Assembly: GCA_023461275.1 (NCBI GenBank)
Contig: JAEYMI010000027.1
Location: 1-23,579, forward strand
DNA: 23,579 nucleotides
Direction: 5' to 3'
Origin: Actinomycetes bacterium
GTDB taxonomy: Bacteria > Actinomycetota > Actinomycetes > Mycobacteriales > Mycobacteriaceae
Each line of letters opens with the position of its first letter. Positions within the stretch are counted from its first letter, which is position 1. The notes beneath the pieces were generated by a model, which saw only the letters and a list, made by a program, of their open reading frames with translations, searched no databases and was not told the origin of the DNA. Below, piece after piece: positions 1-8,400 of this stretch. The position numbers were made by a program, and so were the translations under genes.

Positions 1-164
1 CGGTGGAGCAGCGGCAGGGTTTGAAGATTGCGGTGCCCGAGGAGATCGCGTGGCGTCGTGGGTTCATCAGTGATGACGAGTTGCGTTCCCGCGCGGTGAA
101 ACTCACCAAATCCGGGTACGGCGACTATCTGTTGAATCTGATTGAACGTGGTAAAGGCTTCTAG
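1..164 (+). CDS. rmlA: Glucose-1-phosphate thymidylyltransferase, C-terminal fragment (5' end outside window)
   Basis: The reading frame is open from base 3 to a TAG at 162-164. Its 53 residues include KIAVPEEIAWRRGFIS and SGYGDYLLNL, the usual C-terminal signature of RmlA/RfbA. The enzyme makes dTDP-glucose from dTTP and glucose-1-phosphate, the first step to dTDP-L-rhamnose, which in mycolata builds the linker between peptidoglycan and arabinogalactan. The catalytic N-terminal part lies upstream of the window. The next gene is rmlC, 39 bases downstream on the same strand, so the two are probably one transcript. The identification is firm for the family; the start cannot be seen. Confidence 0.88.
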   Translation, partial: VEQRQGLKIAVPEEIAWRRGFISDDELRSRAVKLTKSGYGDYLLNLIERGKGF

Positions 165-203
165 GGCAACGGATTCTCACGAGACAAGGGATTGCTGAAC
201 AGC

Positions 204-821
204 ATGAAGATTCGGCCGTTGGCCATTGATGGTGCGTGGGAGTTGACCCCGGTCCTGCATGGTGATGCGCGCGGGTTGTTTTTGGAGGCGTTCAAGGCCC
301 CGCTGCTGGCCGAGGCGATCGGGCATTCGTTTGAGTTGGCGCAGGTGAATATGTCGGTGTCGGCGGCCGGGGTGCTGCGCGGTATCCATTTCGCCGATGT
401 GCCTCCTGGGCAAGCGAAGTACGTGATGTGCCCGTTGGGTGCTGTGTTGGACATCGTGGTTGATATTCGGGTCGGGTCGCCGACGTTCGGGCAGTGGGAT
501 TCGGTGCTGCTCGACGATGTGGATCGTCGGGCGATCTATCTGTCCGAAGGTCTCGGGCACGCATTCTGCTCCCTGGCTGACGGATCGACGGTCACCTACC
601 TGTGCTCCACCGGCTACAACCCGACCGGCGAACACGGTATCCACCCGTTGGATCCTGATGTCGGGATCAAGTGGCCGACCACCGCCCGGGACGGTAGCCC
701 CTTGGAGTTTTCGTTGTCGGCGAAAGACACTGACGCACCTGGGCTTTTCGAGGCCCGCGACTCCGGACTCCTCCCGGACTACGACGACGTCACCGGATAC
801 CTACGCACACTCGCCGACTGA
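204..821 (+). CDS. rmlC: dTDP-4-dehydrorhamnose 3,5-epimerase
   Basis: This is a 205-residue cupin enzyme that epimerises dTDP-4-keto-6-deoxyglucose at C3 and C5, the third step of dTDP-L-rhamnose synthesis in the cytoplasm. Visible hallmarks are GVLRGIHF with the likely base His62, QAKYV (Lys/Tyr for nucleotide binding), GLGHAF around His119, STGYNP with the likely acid Tyr138, GIKWP, and LSAKD with Asp175, the usual partner of the catalytic His. The length is normal for the family. I chose the ATG at 204 because AAGGGA at 186-191 precedes it. A TTG at 192 would add four residues, but it sits directly on that ribosome-binding sequence. It follows rmlA by 39 bases, so the pair is probably co-transcribed. 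Confidence 0.93.
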   Translation: MKIRPLAIDGAWELTPVLHGDARGLFLEAFKAPLLAEAIGHSFELAQVNMSVSAAGVLRGIHFADVPPGQAKYVMCPLGAVLDIVVDIRVGSPTFGQWDSVLLDDVDRRAIYLSEGLGHAFCSLADGSTVTYLCSTGYNPTGEHGIHPLDPDVGIKWPTTARDGSPLEFSLSAKDTDAPGLFEARDSGLLPDYDDVTGYLRTLAD

Positions 822-822
822 G

Positions 823-1416
823 CATCTGTCCCGGCCGATAAGGTTTGGTGGACAACGCTGTGAATTCCGTGATCGGGATCGTCGCAGCTGGCCGTGGACG
901 CAAGTAGTTTTCACTAGCTTGATCGCGGTGTTTGCATGCTCAATGCTTTTTGGATGCGCGTCGACGAACTCGCCCGTGTCGCAGCAGTTGTCGTCGGAAT
1001 CGCCGACGTTCACGTCGCCTGCTTCGGTGCCCGGGCGCTGGAATTGGGGCAACGATGGAACCGGCTTCGAACCCTGCGCCGGCCTGACACCGGATGACTT
1101 ACGAATCCTGCGGGTTGAGCCGGATACGTGGGCGGATATCACGGTGAAGAACGGGCCTGGGGCGCGCGGGTGCCGCGCGACGTCGGGCATGCGCACTGTG
1201 GCCGTTCAGGTGATCAACGCTCCAACCGCTGCGGTCTAGCGCGGCGATGATCTCGGCGTATATCCCACCAATGAAGGCCACTACACGTTCGCGGGTCTAC
1301 GTGAGGGGTATGCGATCGTTGACGTCGCTCGAGTACACGGTCATCTGATCCTCATCGGGTTAGTGAGCAATCGCCCGGCCAGTCGGGATCTAGTGGCCAC
1401 GACAGGGAACCGTTAG
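823..1416 (+). pseudogene. DUF3558-like lipoprotein, interrupted by an in-frame TAG
   Basis: One frame encodes a hydrophobic stretch ending in a lipobox (CSMLFGC, Cys codon near 955), then a Ser/Thr-rich linker and GFEPCAGLTPDDL...GARGC, which resembles the Cys-containing core of DUF3558 actinobacterial lipoproteins. A TAG at 1237-1239 stops it. The same frame then continues without another stop to a TAG at 1414-1416 and encodes sensible sequence such as HYTFAGLREGYAIVDV and HGHLILIGLVSN. No ATG or GTG with a ribosome site precedes the signal-peptide region; the best candidate is the TTG at 919. I therefore read it as a decayed gene with a premature stop. The alternatives are a sequencing error at 1237-1239 or a truncated but functional protein. 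The DUF3558 assignment is moderate. It lies directly upstream of the EspC-like gene. Confidence 0.55.
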
Positions 1417-1481
1417 GCTCGTCGTCGCGTCTTATTGGTCGAAACCTAGTGACGTGCGCGAACGGGGAGGGCAACGACGAT

Positions 1482-1826
1482 ATGGCCGACGAATTTGTGG
1501 TGGAACCACACGTAGTGGGTGAGGTGGCGTCGAAGATCCATACGGTGGGCGAGGACATCACCGCGATGACCCTCGAAACGTCATTCTCGACCTTGTCCGG
1601 TGCGTTCAAAGGTGCGACCGATCCGATGACCGGCCTCGCGTCCAGTGGCGACGGCAAGGTGCGTGACAGCATCAAGAATGCGGCCGGGAACGTGCAGGGC
1701 TGGTCGGAGATGATCTCGGGCTTCAAGGGAGCCGCCATCAGCCTTGACGAGGAGAACGCCAAGCTGGTTCGCGACGCCACCGCGTTGCCGACCCACCAGA
1801 CCGTCGATCCCGACAACCGTCACTGA
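1482..1826 (+). CDS. EspC-like / WXG100-type small type VII-associated protein
   Basis: The product is 114 residues, mostly predicted helix. Its start, ADEFVVEPHVVGEVASKI, resembles the EspC-like ESX secretion-associated family. I chose the ATG at 1482 because GGGGAGG at 1464-1470 lies 11 bases upstream; a GTG at 1449 would place that site inside the gene. It has no canonical WxG motif and no YxxxD/E secretion signal, so export is inferred only from family resemblance and from its neighbour. The next gene, an 816-residue WxG-bearing protein, begins 8 bases after its stop, which implies co-translation and probably joint function. No ESX ATPase, EccB-E or mycosin gene is in the window, so any secretion machinery would be encoded elsewhere. 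Confidence 0.6.
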   Translation: MADEFVVEPHVVGEVASKIHTVGEDITAMTLETSFSTLSGAFKGATDPMTGLASSGDGKVRDSIKNAAGNVQGWSEMISGFKGAAISLDEENAKLVRDATALPTHQTVDPDNRH

Positions 1827-1834
1827 GCGCCGAC

Positions 1835-4285
1835 ATGACCCCGACCTATAGCCAGGTGATGTCCTGGCATCCAGAGTCGCTGACCACGTTGGCATCCGCG
1901 GTGCGCAAAATCCAGCACGGACTCGATGCCAAGGCTCCCAAAATTGGTGACCCTGTCCTCAACCTCACCAAACGACAATGGACAGGCCTGTCCCGCACGG
2001 CCGCCGACGGTCGCGCTGAGGCCGAGACCCGGTGGCTACGCAATCTTTCCGACACCTACGGAGACCTCGCGACGTCCATGGAAGACGCAGCCCCTGACAT
2101 CCGAGGGGCCATGTCGGCGCTGCGCAACGCCAAGCACAACGCCGAGGACGACGGTTATGTCCTACGCACCGGCGATTCCGGCTACGGCGTCGACTTCGAC
2201 AAGACCAAAGCACGTGACAAGGACACCGAGTTCAACGCGCAAACGGCCAGCGAATGGCAACAACGACTCAAAGCCCTCGGCGACGCTGCTGATCGGGCAG
2301 TCACCACGGCGTCCAAGGCCATTACCGGTGGTCTGGGTGCCGTCGGCGGGATGAGTCCGGCGTCGATCGCCCAGAACAGTTCCACCATCGACCCGAGCAA
2401 GGCCGCAGCCGATGTCCGCGCGATCCAGTCGGGCACAGCGACACCCGAACAACGAGCCCGGTTCCTGCGTGGCATGCAGCTCTCCCCGGGGCAGCTCGCT
2501 GCACTCAACCGCGGTGAACCGATCCAAATCTCGGCCGAACAGATGAAATACATGCGCCTGGCCGCGGGCGCGGTCGACGTCGGAAACGGACAGGTCCACG
2601 GCCCCGACGCGTTCGGCCGATTTGCATCTGACGATCCGGCAGTACGTGGCGCACTGGCCAACGGTTTACGCACCATATCCAACGAGAATGTGCACTCTGC
2701 AGCGGGCAACGGCGGGTACGCCGTGCTGCCCCAATCGATCAAGGACGCACAATCGCGGCCCGACCTCGTATCCAAGAATGGCCCCGTCGTCTTGATGAAC
2801 GGTGTCAAGGACAATGCCGAGATCGGACGCCTGTTGAAGTCCGGCGACCAGCGCTACGCTGCCGGCGCCGAAATCGACAAACACGCGTTGGAAGTTGGGC
2901 GCAAATACACTGACGCGCAGGCCTATTACGAGCAGGAACAAAAAGTCGGGCACCCCGGGGACGGAGGTGGACCGGCTCCCGGTGCGCGAACACTGTTCGT
3001 CGACGGCGCCATCCAGTACGACTCGTCGTCGCTTGTGACGTCCGGGACACCGGCCTCGGCGGCGGGACAAATCCAAGACATCCTCGCCGGATCAAGCATG
3101 GACAAAATCGCCGTACACGACGCACTCACCGGCGAGCACGGTCAGGACTACATCCATGACCTGATGACGACGCGGTGGAAGGACCCCGGCGTCGCCGGAA
3201 GTATGTTCGCCACCGCGGACCACGATGCGCGCATGGACAATCCGGCCGACCCCAATGATCGGTTCACCTCGCGCCTGACCGGCGAAACGATGCGGGCAGT
3301 CACCCAATACGCACACTCGCACGACGGTTGGGAAGCGCTCAAGGACATCCCCAACACCGACGGAAAGTCAGTGGGACAACTCAATCCGGAACTTCTACGG
3401 ACCCTGGCACACTCGATGGCGCCATACGCCGACGATCTCGCCGGCCGCCACGATCCGGCAATGCTCGGATTCGACGCCGAAGGGCTCCTCCCCGGACATG
3501 AGAGCGTGATCCACGACCCGGGCACCCAGAACTTTGAAGGCGCATCACGGATGTACGCGCTGTTCGGGGGAGATACGCAGGCTGCCCAGACCTTCTACGG
3601 ACAGGCCATCGACGACCTGAAGAGCGCCGCCGTCCACTACGGCCACGACCCCAATGCTGGATCGGCCCAAGACGATATCGATCTCATCGGCCACCTGCGC
3701 GGCCTCGTCGATGAGGGCGTTGCCTACTCGAGCGATGACGCCGCTTCCTCCGCCCTCAAGGCCGCCCAGCAGTCATACGAAATGAAGAAGATGGTCTACG
3801 AAGCAGGGTTCAAATTCCTTGACCTCGCTCCCGCCCCATCCGGCGACGCGTCCAATCTCGTCGTCGGCACGATGAAAGATGAGGCGCTGAAGGCGCTGAT
3901 CGGGCAAGCGCCTGATCCCAACAACTTCAAATCCGAGGATTACGCCAACACCGCTGTGCCCCACGGCCCCAACGTCGAGAATTTCGGTGCCATCCGCGAG
4001 CTCATGGCAACCTCGATCCCCGGCGATGTGCGGTCACAACTCGATAGCCGATTCGTCAACGACCACCCTGGCTGGTTTGACAGCAACGGACACCTCCGCT
4101 CGCCGGCCGAGATTGCGGCGATCAAGGATGGAGAGACCCCGAAATACGGAAGTCAACAAATCCGTTCCGGATTCGGCACCATCATCCATCAACTCGGCGA
4201 TCAGTCAGGAAACAGTGACGACGACAAGCTCGAGACGGTGCGCGACGAGGTCACCAGCAAATCATCGGAGCTGAACAAGAAATGA
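1835..4285 (+). CDS. TPR-repeat-region-type, putative type VII-associated protein (816 aa)
   Basis: The N-terminal 110 residues form a predicted helical hairpin with a WxG motif (W49-T50-G51) followed by TYGDLATSMEDA, as in WXG100/EspB-like substrates. The body contains stretches I recognise from mycobacterial and Gordonia proteins annotated 'TPR repeat region-containing': LSPGQLAALNRGEPIQIS, LANGLRTISNENV and GGYAVLPQSIKD. There is no signal peptide or membrane segment. The C-terminal region is hydrophilic and ends ELNKK. The biochemical role is unknown; secretion or surface location is inferred. It starts 8 bases after the EspC-like gene, and its TGA overlaps the ATG of the next lipoprotein gene (ATGA at 4282-4285), so the three genes are translationally coupled. 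An ATG at 1859 is a possible alternative start. Confidence 0.72.
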   Translation: MTPTYSQVMSWHPESLTTLASAVRKIQHGLDAKAPKIGDPVLNLTKRQWTGLSRTAADGRAEAETRWLRNLSDTYGDLATSMEDAAPDIRGAMSALRNAKHNAEDDGYVLRTGDSGYGVDFDKTKARDKDTEFNAQTASEWQQRLKALGDAADRAVTTASKAITGGLGAVGGMSPASIAQNSSTIDPSKAAADVRAIQSGTATPEQRARFLRGMQLSPGQLAALNRGEPIQISAEQMKYMRLAAGAVDVGNGQVHGPDAFGRFASDDPAVRGALANGLRTISNENVHSAAGNGGYAVLPQSIKDAQSRPDLVSKNGPVVLMNGVKDNAEIGRLLKSGDQRYAAGAEIDKHALEVGRKYTDAQAYYEQEQKVGHPGDGGGPAPGARTLFVDGAIQYDSSSLVTSGTPASAAGQIQDILAGSSMDKIAVHDALTGEHGQDYIHDLMTTRWKDPGVAGSMFATADHDARMDNPADPNDRFTSRLTGETMRAVTQYAHSHDGWEALKDIPNTDGKSVGQLNPELLRTLAHSMAPYADDLAGRHDPAMLGFDAEGLLPGHESVIHDPGTQNFEGASRMYALFGGDTQAAQTFYGQAIDDLKSAAVHYGHDPNAGSAQDDIDLIGHLRGLVDEGVAYSSDDAASSALKAAQQSYEMKKMVYEAGFKFLDLAPAPSGDASNLVVGTMKDEALKALIGQAPDPNNFKSEDYANTAVPHGPNVENFGAIRELMATSIPGDVRSQLDSRFVNDHPGWFDSNGHLRSPAEIAAIKDGETPKYGSQQIRSGFGTIIHQLGDQSGNSDDDKLETVRDEVTSKSSELNKK

Positions 4286-5154
4286 TCGACGTGAGAGATG
4301 CGGCGCGTTCCGCACGCTTGCCTGTGGTTGTACTGATGCTGTGTGCCGCATTGCTGGCCGGATGTACTCATGAGAGTCCACCGCCGGCGCCGGAGGTGAA
4401 ACGGCCGCCGGTTCCGTATTCGGTTGTCTGGTCCGGGGCGTCGGGTGTTGATCTGAATTCGCGTCCGGCAGAGCTGATTCGGGCGAGTCTGGAGTCGGCG
4501 ACGATGGCCCGGTGGGCGGGCGTGAAGTTCGCGTTCCCGGGGTACGACGAGGCGTTGGCGTCTGACGCCAAGTACAGCGAGTTATTCGGCCTCAAATGGC
4601 AGGAGCCGAACACCAATCCTCGGGATGACCCGCAACCGTGGTTGTACAACTATCACATCGGAGCGATGACCCATGCCGATGATCGGGTTACGGCGACGGT
4701 GTGCACATTACGGCGATTCGATCGGTCCACATTGAGTAAAACGCCTCCAGGTCCCAACGACACACCGTGGCAGACGTTTGGGGGCGTGACTCAACCGGTG
4801 ACCTACACCGTCGAGCTCACCAGGAAGACGACCGATCCTGATCAGCCCACGGGTGCTCCTGATCGTTCACCGGAGGACCATGATCCGCACGGCTCGAAGG
4901 TGCCGTCGTGGAATGTGTTCGGCGACTGGTCAATTCGCGAGATCAGCAATGATATCGACGGTGACTACACCCAACCTGAATGCACGTCGTGGTGGCGGCA
5001 GGTATTTCCGGGGTGGACTGCGCCAGCCGACGCGCCACACCGATTCACCCCGCCGTTTCCGATGAGCGACTGGGAGTGGCCCAACGTCACCGGTGTCGAC
5101 AGTCTTCCGATGAACTACCCGGAATGGATTGAGCGGACTGGTGACAAGGCGTGA
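4282..5154 (+). CDS. Predicted lipoprotein of the WxG-protein operon
   Basis: The 290-residue product has a clear lipoprotein signal: positively charged N-terminus, hydrophobic VVVLMLCAALLAGC, and lipobox LAGC with Cys28. A proline-rich spacer follows, then a globular domain with many Trp residues and conserved-looking segments such as RWAGVKFAFPGYDEAL and WLYNYHIGAMTHADDRVTATVC. I recognise no named domain. It probably sits on the outer face of the plasma membrane. The ATG overlaps the stop of the 816-residue gene (ATGA), so its synthesis is tied to that protein and a shared envelope job is likely. No gene follows on this strand until the NRPS 275 bases later. The function is unknown. Confidence 0.75.
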   Translation: MIDVRDAARSARLPVVVLMLCAALLAGCTHESPPPAPEVKRPPVPYSVVWSGASGVDLNSRPAELIRASLESATMARWAGVKFAFPGYDEALASDAKYSELFGLKWQEPNTNPRDDPQPWLYNYHIGAMTHADDRVTATVCTLRRFDRSTLSKTPPGPNDTPWQTFGGVTQPVTYTVELTRKTTDPDQPTGAPDRSPEDHDPHGSKVPSWNVFGDWSIREISNDIDGDYTQPECTSWWRQVFPGWTAPADAPHRFTPPFPMSDWEWPNVTGVDSLPMNYPEWIERTGDKA

Positions 5155-5429
5155 GCCAATAACTATCAACCTTTCTGTGGTTAATGATCGACAATCAAGA
5201 ATTAATGGTTGGTGCACGCGGTAAACCCCCGGTCACCACGCGAAAGCCGGTGAAGCGGGCCTGCGCCGGGTCCGCGAAGTCTGACATCTCCGACTAACAT
5301 GCAGAGAGCAACCATCACTGGTGTTCACGCGCGACCCCCCAGGTGCGTCCAGGATGAACCAAGTGCGGGCAGCGTCGTGCGTTGTTCCGCCAACGAGGGC
5401 CACACGACGTCGGATTGGATTGCACACGG
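5155..5429. other. Intergenic leader before the NRPS, with an AT-rich patch
   Basis: This 275-base gap lies between the lipoprotein operon and the NRPS. Bases 5158-5213 are far richer in A/T than anything nearby and include TTAAT and ATTAA in opposite orientation (around 5181 and 5201). This is the likeliest place for a promoter or operator of the NRPS, but I cannot pick out a convincing -35/-10 pair. No clear terminator hairpin was seen. Confidence 0.25.
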
Positions 5430-8400
5430 ATGACTGTTCCGTCACCACAGGCTCTGCCGTTGACCGACGGGCAGCGCGCCATCTGGCTGGCCGGGCGTGC
5501 CCGACCGACCGAGAACTTCATGGTGTCGCAGGTGACCGACATCGTCGGCCCGGCCGACGCCGACCAGCTCGCTGCTGCGGTGGCGCGGGAAATGGCCGCG
5601 CTGACGATCGCGTCGGTCCACTACTCCGACGACCAGCAGCCCGCGGTCATGCAGCCCGGTTTGTACTCGGCCGAGCCGGACCGCGTCGACTTCCGTGACG
5701 AGACCGACCCGGAAGCGGCCGCGTGGAGCTGGATTGATGCACGTGAACATGCGCCGGTCGTCTTCGCCGACGGCGCCACCCGCTACTCGGCGATCCTGAC
5801 CATCGGCGACGAGCGGCACCTCATCTACTGCCAAGGCCATCACCTCAGCTACGACGGCTACTCGGCAGGCGTCGTGGCGTCGTTGCAGGGGGCGCTGTAT
5901 TCGGCGGCCTCGCGTGGCGACGAGCTGCCCGCGTTGCCGGCCGTCGACCTCGGTGTGGCCCTGCGCGAGGAAGGCACCTACCGGCATTCGTCGGATCTGC
6001 CGGCCGACCGGGCGTACTGGAAACGCGCCACCGCGGGTGCGCATGCGGTGGCGTCGATGTCGGGACGCTACCGGGCGGCGTCGAGTCGCGGTGTGGTCCG
6101 TGAAGACGTGATCTCCGCAGACCTGGTGGAGCGGCTGGGCTGGTTGTCCGAGCGCACCGAGCGGTCGTTGTCGTCGGTGCTGGGTGCGGCGATCCTCGGG
6201 TTCCAGGCGCGGATCACCGGCGCCACCGACCAGACGATGCTGTTCCCGGTCACCGCGCGTGTCACGCCGGAGCAACTGGGCTCTCCGGTGCCCCACTCCA
6301 ACATGGTGCCGCTGCGGGTGGAGGTCGGGGAGTGCACGACGGCGGCAGAGTTGTTGGCGGGCACGTCGTCGGCGATCCGCGGTGCGCTGCGCCACCAGCG
6401 GTACCGGTATGAAGACATCGTCGCCGAGCTCGGGCCGCGGGAAACGCGCGCACTGTGCGGGCCGCGTGGCATCGACGCACCGCAACTCAACCTGATGCTC
6501 TTCGACCACGGCATCACCTTCGACGGGTGCGCGGCCACCTACAAGGTCTTCAACATCGGGCCCATCGACGACGTCGCGTACCTCGTCTACTACGGCGGCG
6601 CCCACCGCGATCTCAGCACGCTGCGCATCGGGTTCCGCGCCAACCCCGACCGCTACACCGACGCCGAACTCGACGAGATCCAGATGCGTTTGCATCGTTG
6701 GGTTTTCACGTTTGTGACCGCGTTGCTCGACGAGAGTCGGACTCCGGTGCATGACCTGCCGGTGCTCTCGTACGACGAGGAGCAGGGGTTGGAGGGGGTG
6801 ATCGACGCTGATCGAGTAGCTTCTGAGCGGAGCGAGGCAGCGTATCGAGATCACCGCCGCGCGATCATCGTCGACCCCCACGGACACCGCATGCTCCCCC
6901 CGGGCATCGTCGGGGAAGTGCTGCTCTCGCCGCCCGACGGGCAGGACGGGGAGTTCAGCGCATCCGGGCATCGGGCGCGGTGGAAACCGGAAACGATCAG
7001 CACCGGAACGCCGGTTCTCGAGTACGCCGGGCACGTCGACGACGTCATCGACCTCGGCGACAACACCGTCGACCTCTATGCCCTCGACGACCTGGTGCAA
7101 TCCTACCCGAGCGTCGCCGCGGCGGCGAGCACCTGGGCGTTGGGTGAGCTGACCATTCACGTTGCGCTGCATCCCAAGTCGCCCGCCGACATCCGGCAAC
7201 TGCTCACCGAACACCTCATCCGGGCGTTGCCGCGGGCCGTGCGCCCGGACCGGCTCGAGCTGCTCGACAGCACGTATCTCGGCGTCGTCACCGCGCTGCG
7301 GATCACCCGACGCGGCGCGAATGGGGCTGCGCCGCTGGAGATTGCGGCCCGCGGATCGTCGGTGGTCATTCCCGGCGTCGACCTCACGCCTGCTCGTGCG
7401 TCGGTTGTGTACGCGGAAACTTCTGTGCCGCTGCGTGCTGTGGCCGATGCTAATCGGATGACGTTGGTGCACACCGCGTTGGCCGCCTACGTCGGCTACG
7501 CCGGTGGCGCCCGCGACCTGGTGGTCGGCACACCCGACCCCGCCGCGTCGAATCGATTTGCGCCGACCGACGCACTGGCCGCGCACACCGACATCCCGCT
7601 GCCGCTGCGCAGTCAGATCCGCCCCGACATGACCTTCTCCGCCGCGTTGGAGTCAGTCACGTTGGCGGACAACGCCACTCGCGACGATGCGCTGCGTCGG
7701 GCCGCTGCCGAGGTCGACGTGCTCGACGTCCACCTCACCGCCACCGCCCGACCCACCTACGCACTCAACCTCGCCGACCTCGGCGAGACGCCACACCCGC
7801 CGGCAGTCCCGTACGGGCTGGACTTCCAGATCGTGCCTGATTCCGATGCGGGGGTGGCGTTGCGGTTGCGGTATCCGACGTCGGCCGTCGACGCCGCGCG
7901 GGCCGACGAGATCGTCGGGGCGGTCGCGGGTCTCGTCGAATCCGGGTTGGCTGATCCGACGCGGACGATCGGGGAGTTGCTGGCGGGACAGCCCGTCGTC
8001 GACGACTCGCCGGCAGCTGCTGCGACGCTGGGCGAGATTCTGGAAGCCGCGTTGGTTGAGCATCGGGATTCGGTTGCGCTGGAAGACTTTTCCGCATCAT
8101 CACCGGTGCAGCTGACCTACGGTGATCTGGCGGTCGCGGCCGGGGAAGTGGCGCGCGAGCTATTGGCGCGTGGCGTCGGGCCCGGTGACGTGGTGGCGTT
8201 GCACCTGGGGCGTTCGGCGTATTCGGTGATCTGCACCGTTGCCGCCGCGTGGGTGGGTGCGGCGTTTGTGCAGCTCAACCCCGACGATCCGGTGGATCGC
8301 AAGCTCGCGGTGATCGGCGAATCCGGTGCGCGCGTGGTGCTCGGGTGGCAGGCGGGGGAGTTGCCGGGGCTCGAGGGTCTCGATACGCCCTCCGCTAGCG

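Noticed and set aside
439..822. Plus-strand frame overlapping rmlC that continues into the lipoprotein pseudogene
   Set aside because: The part before 823 is out of frame with rmlC and has no family resemblance; only the downstream part is real.
5382..5429. Upstream TTG start extending the NRPS by 16 residues
   Set aside because: The extra residues do not resemble a condensation-domain start, and the ATG at 5430 fits the domain boundary better.
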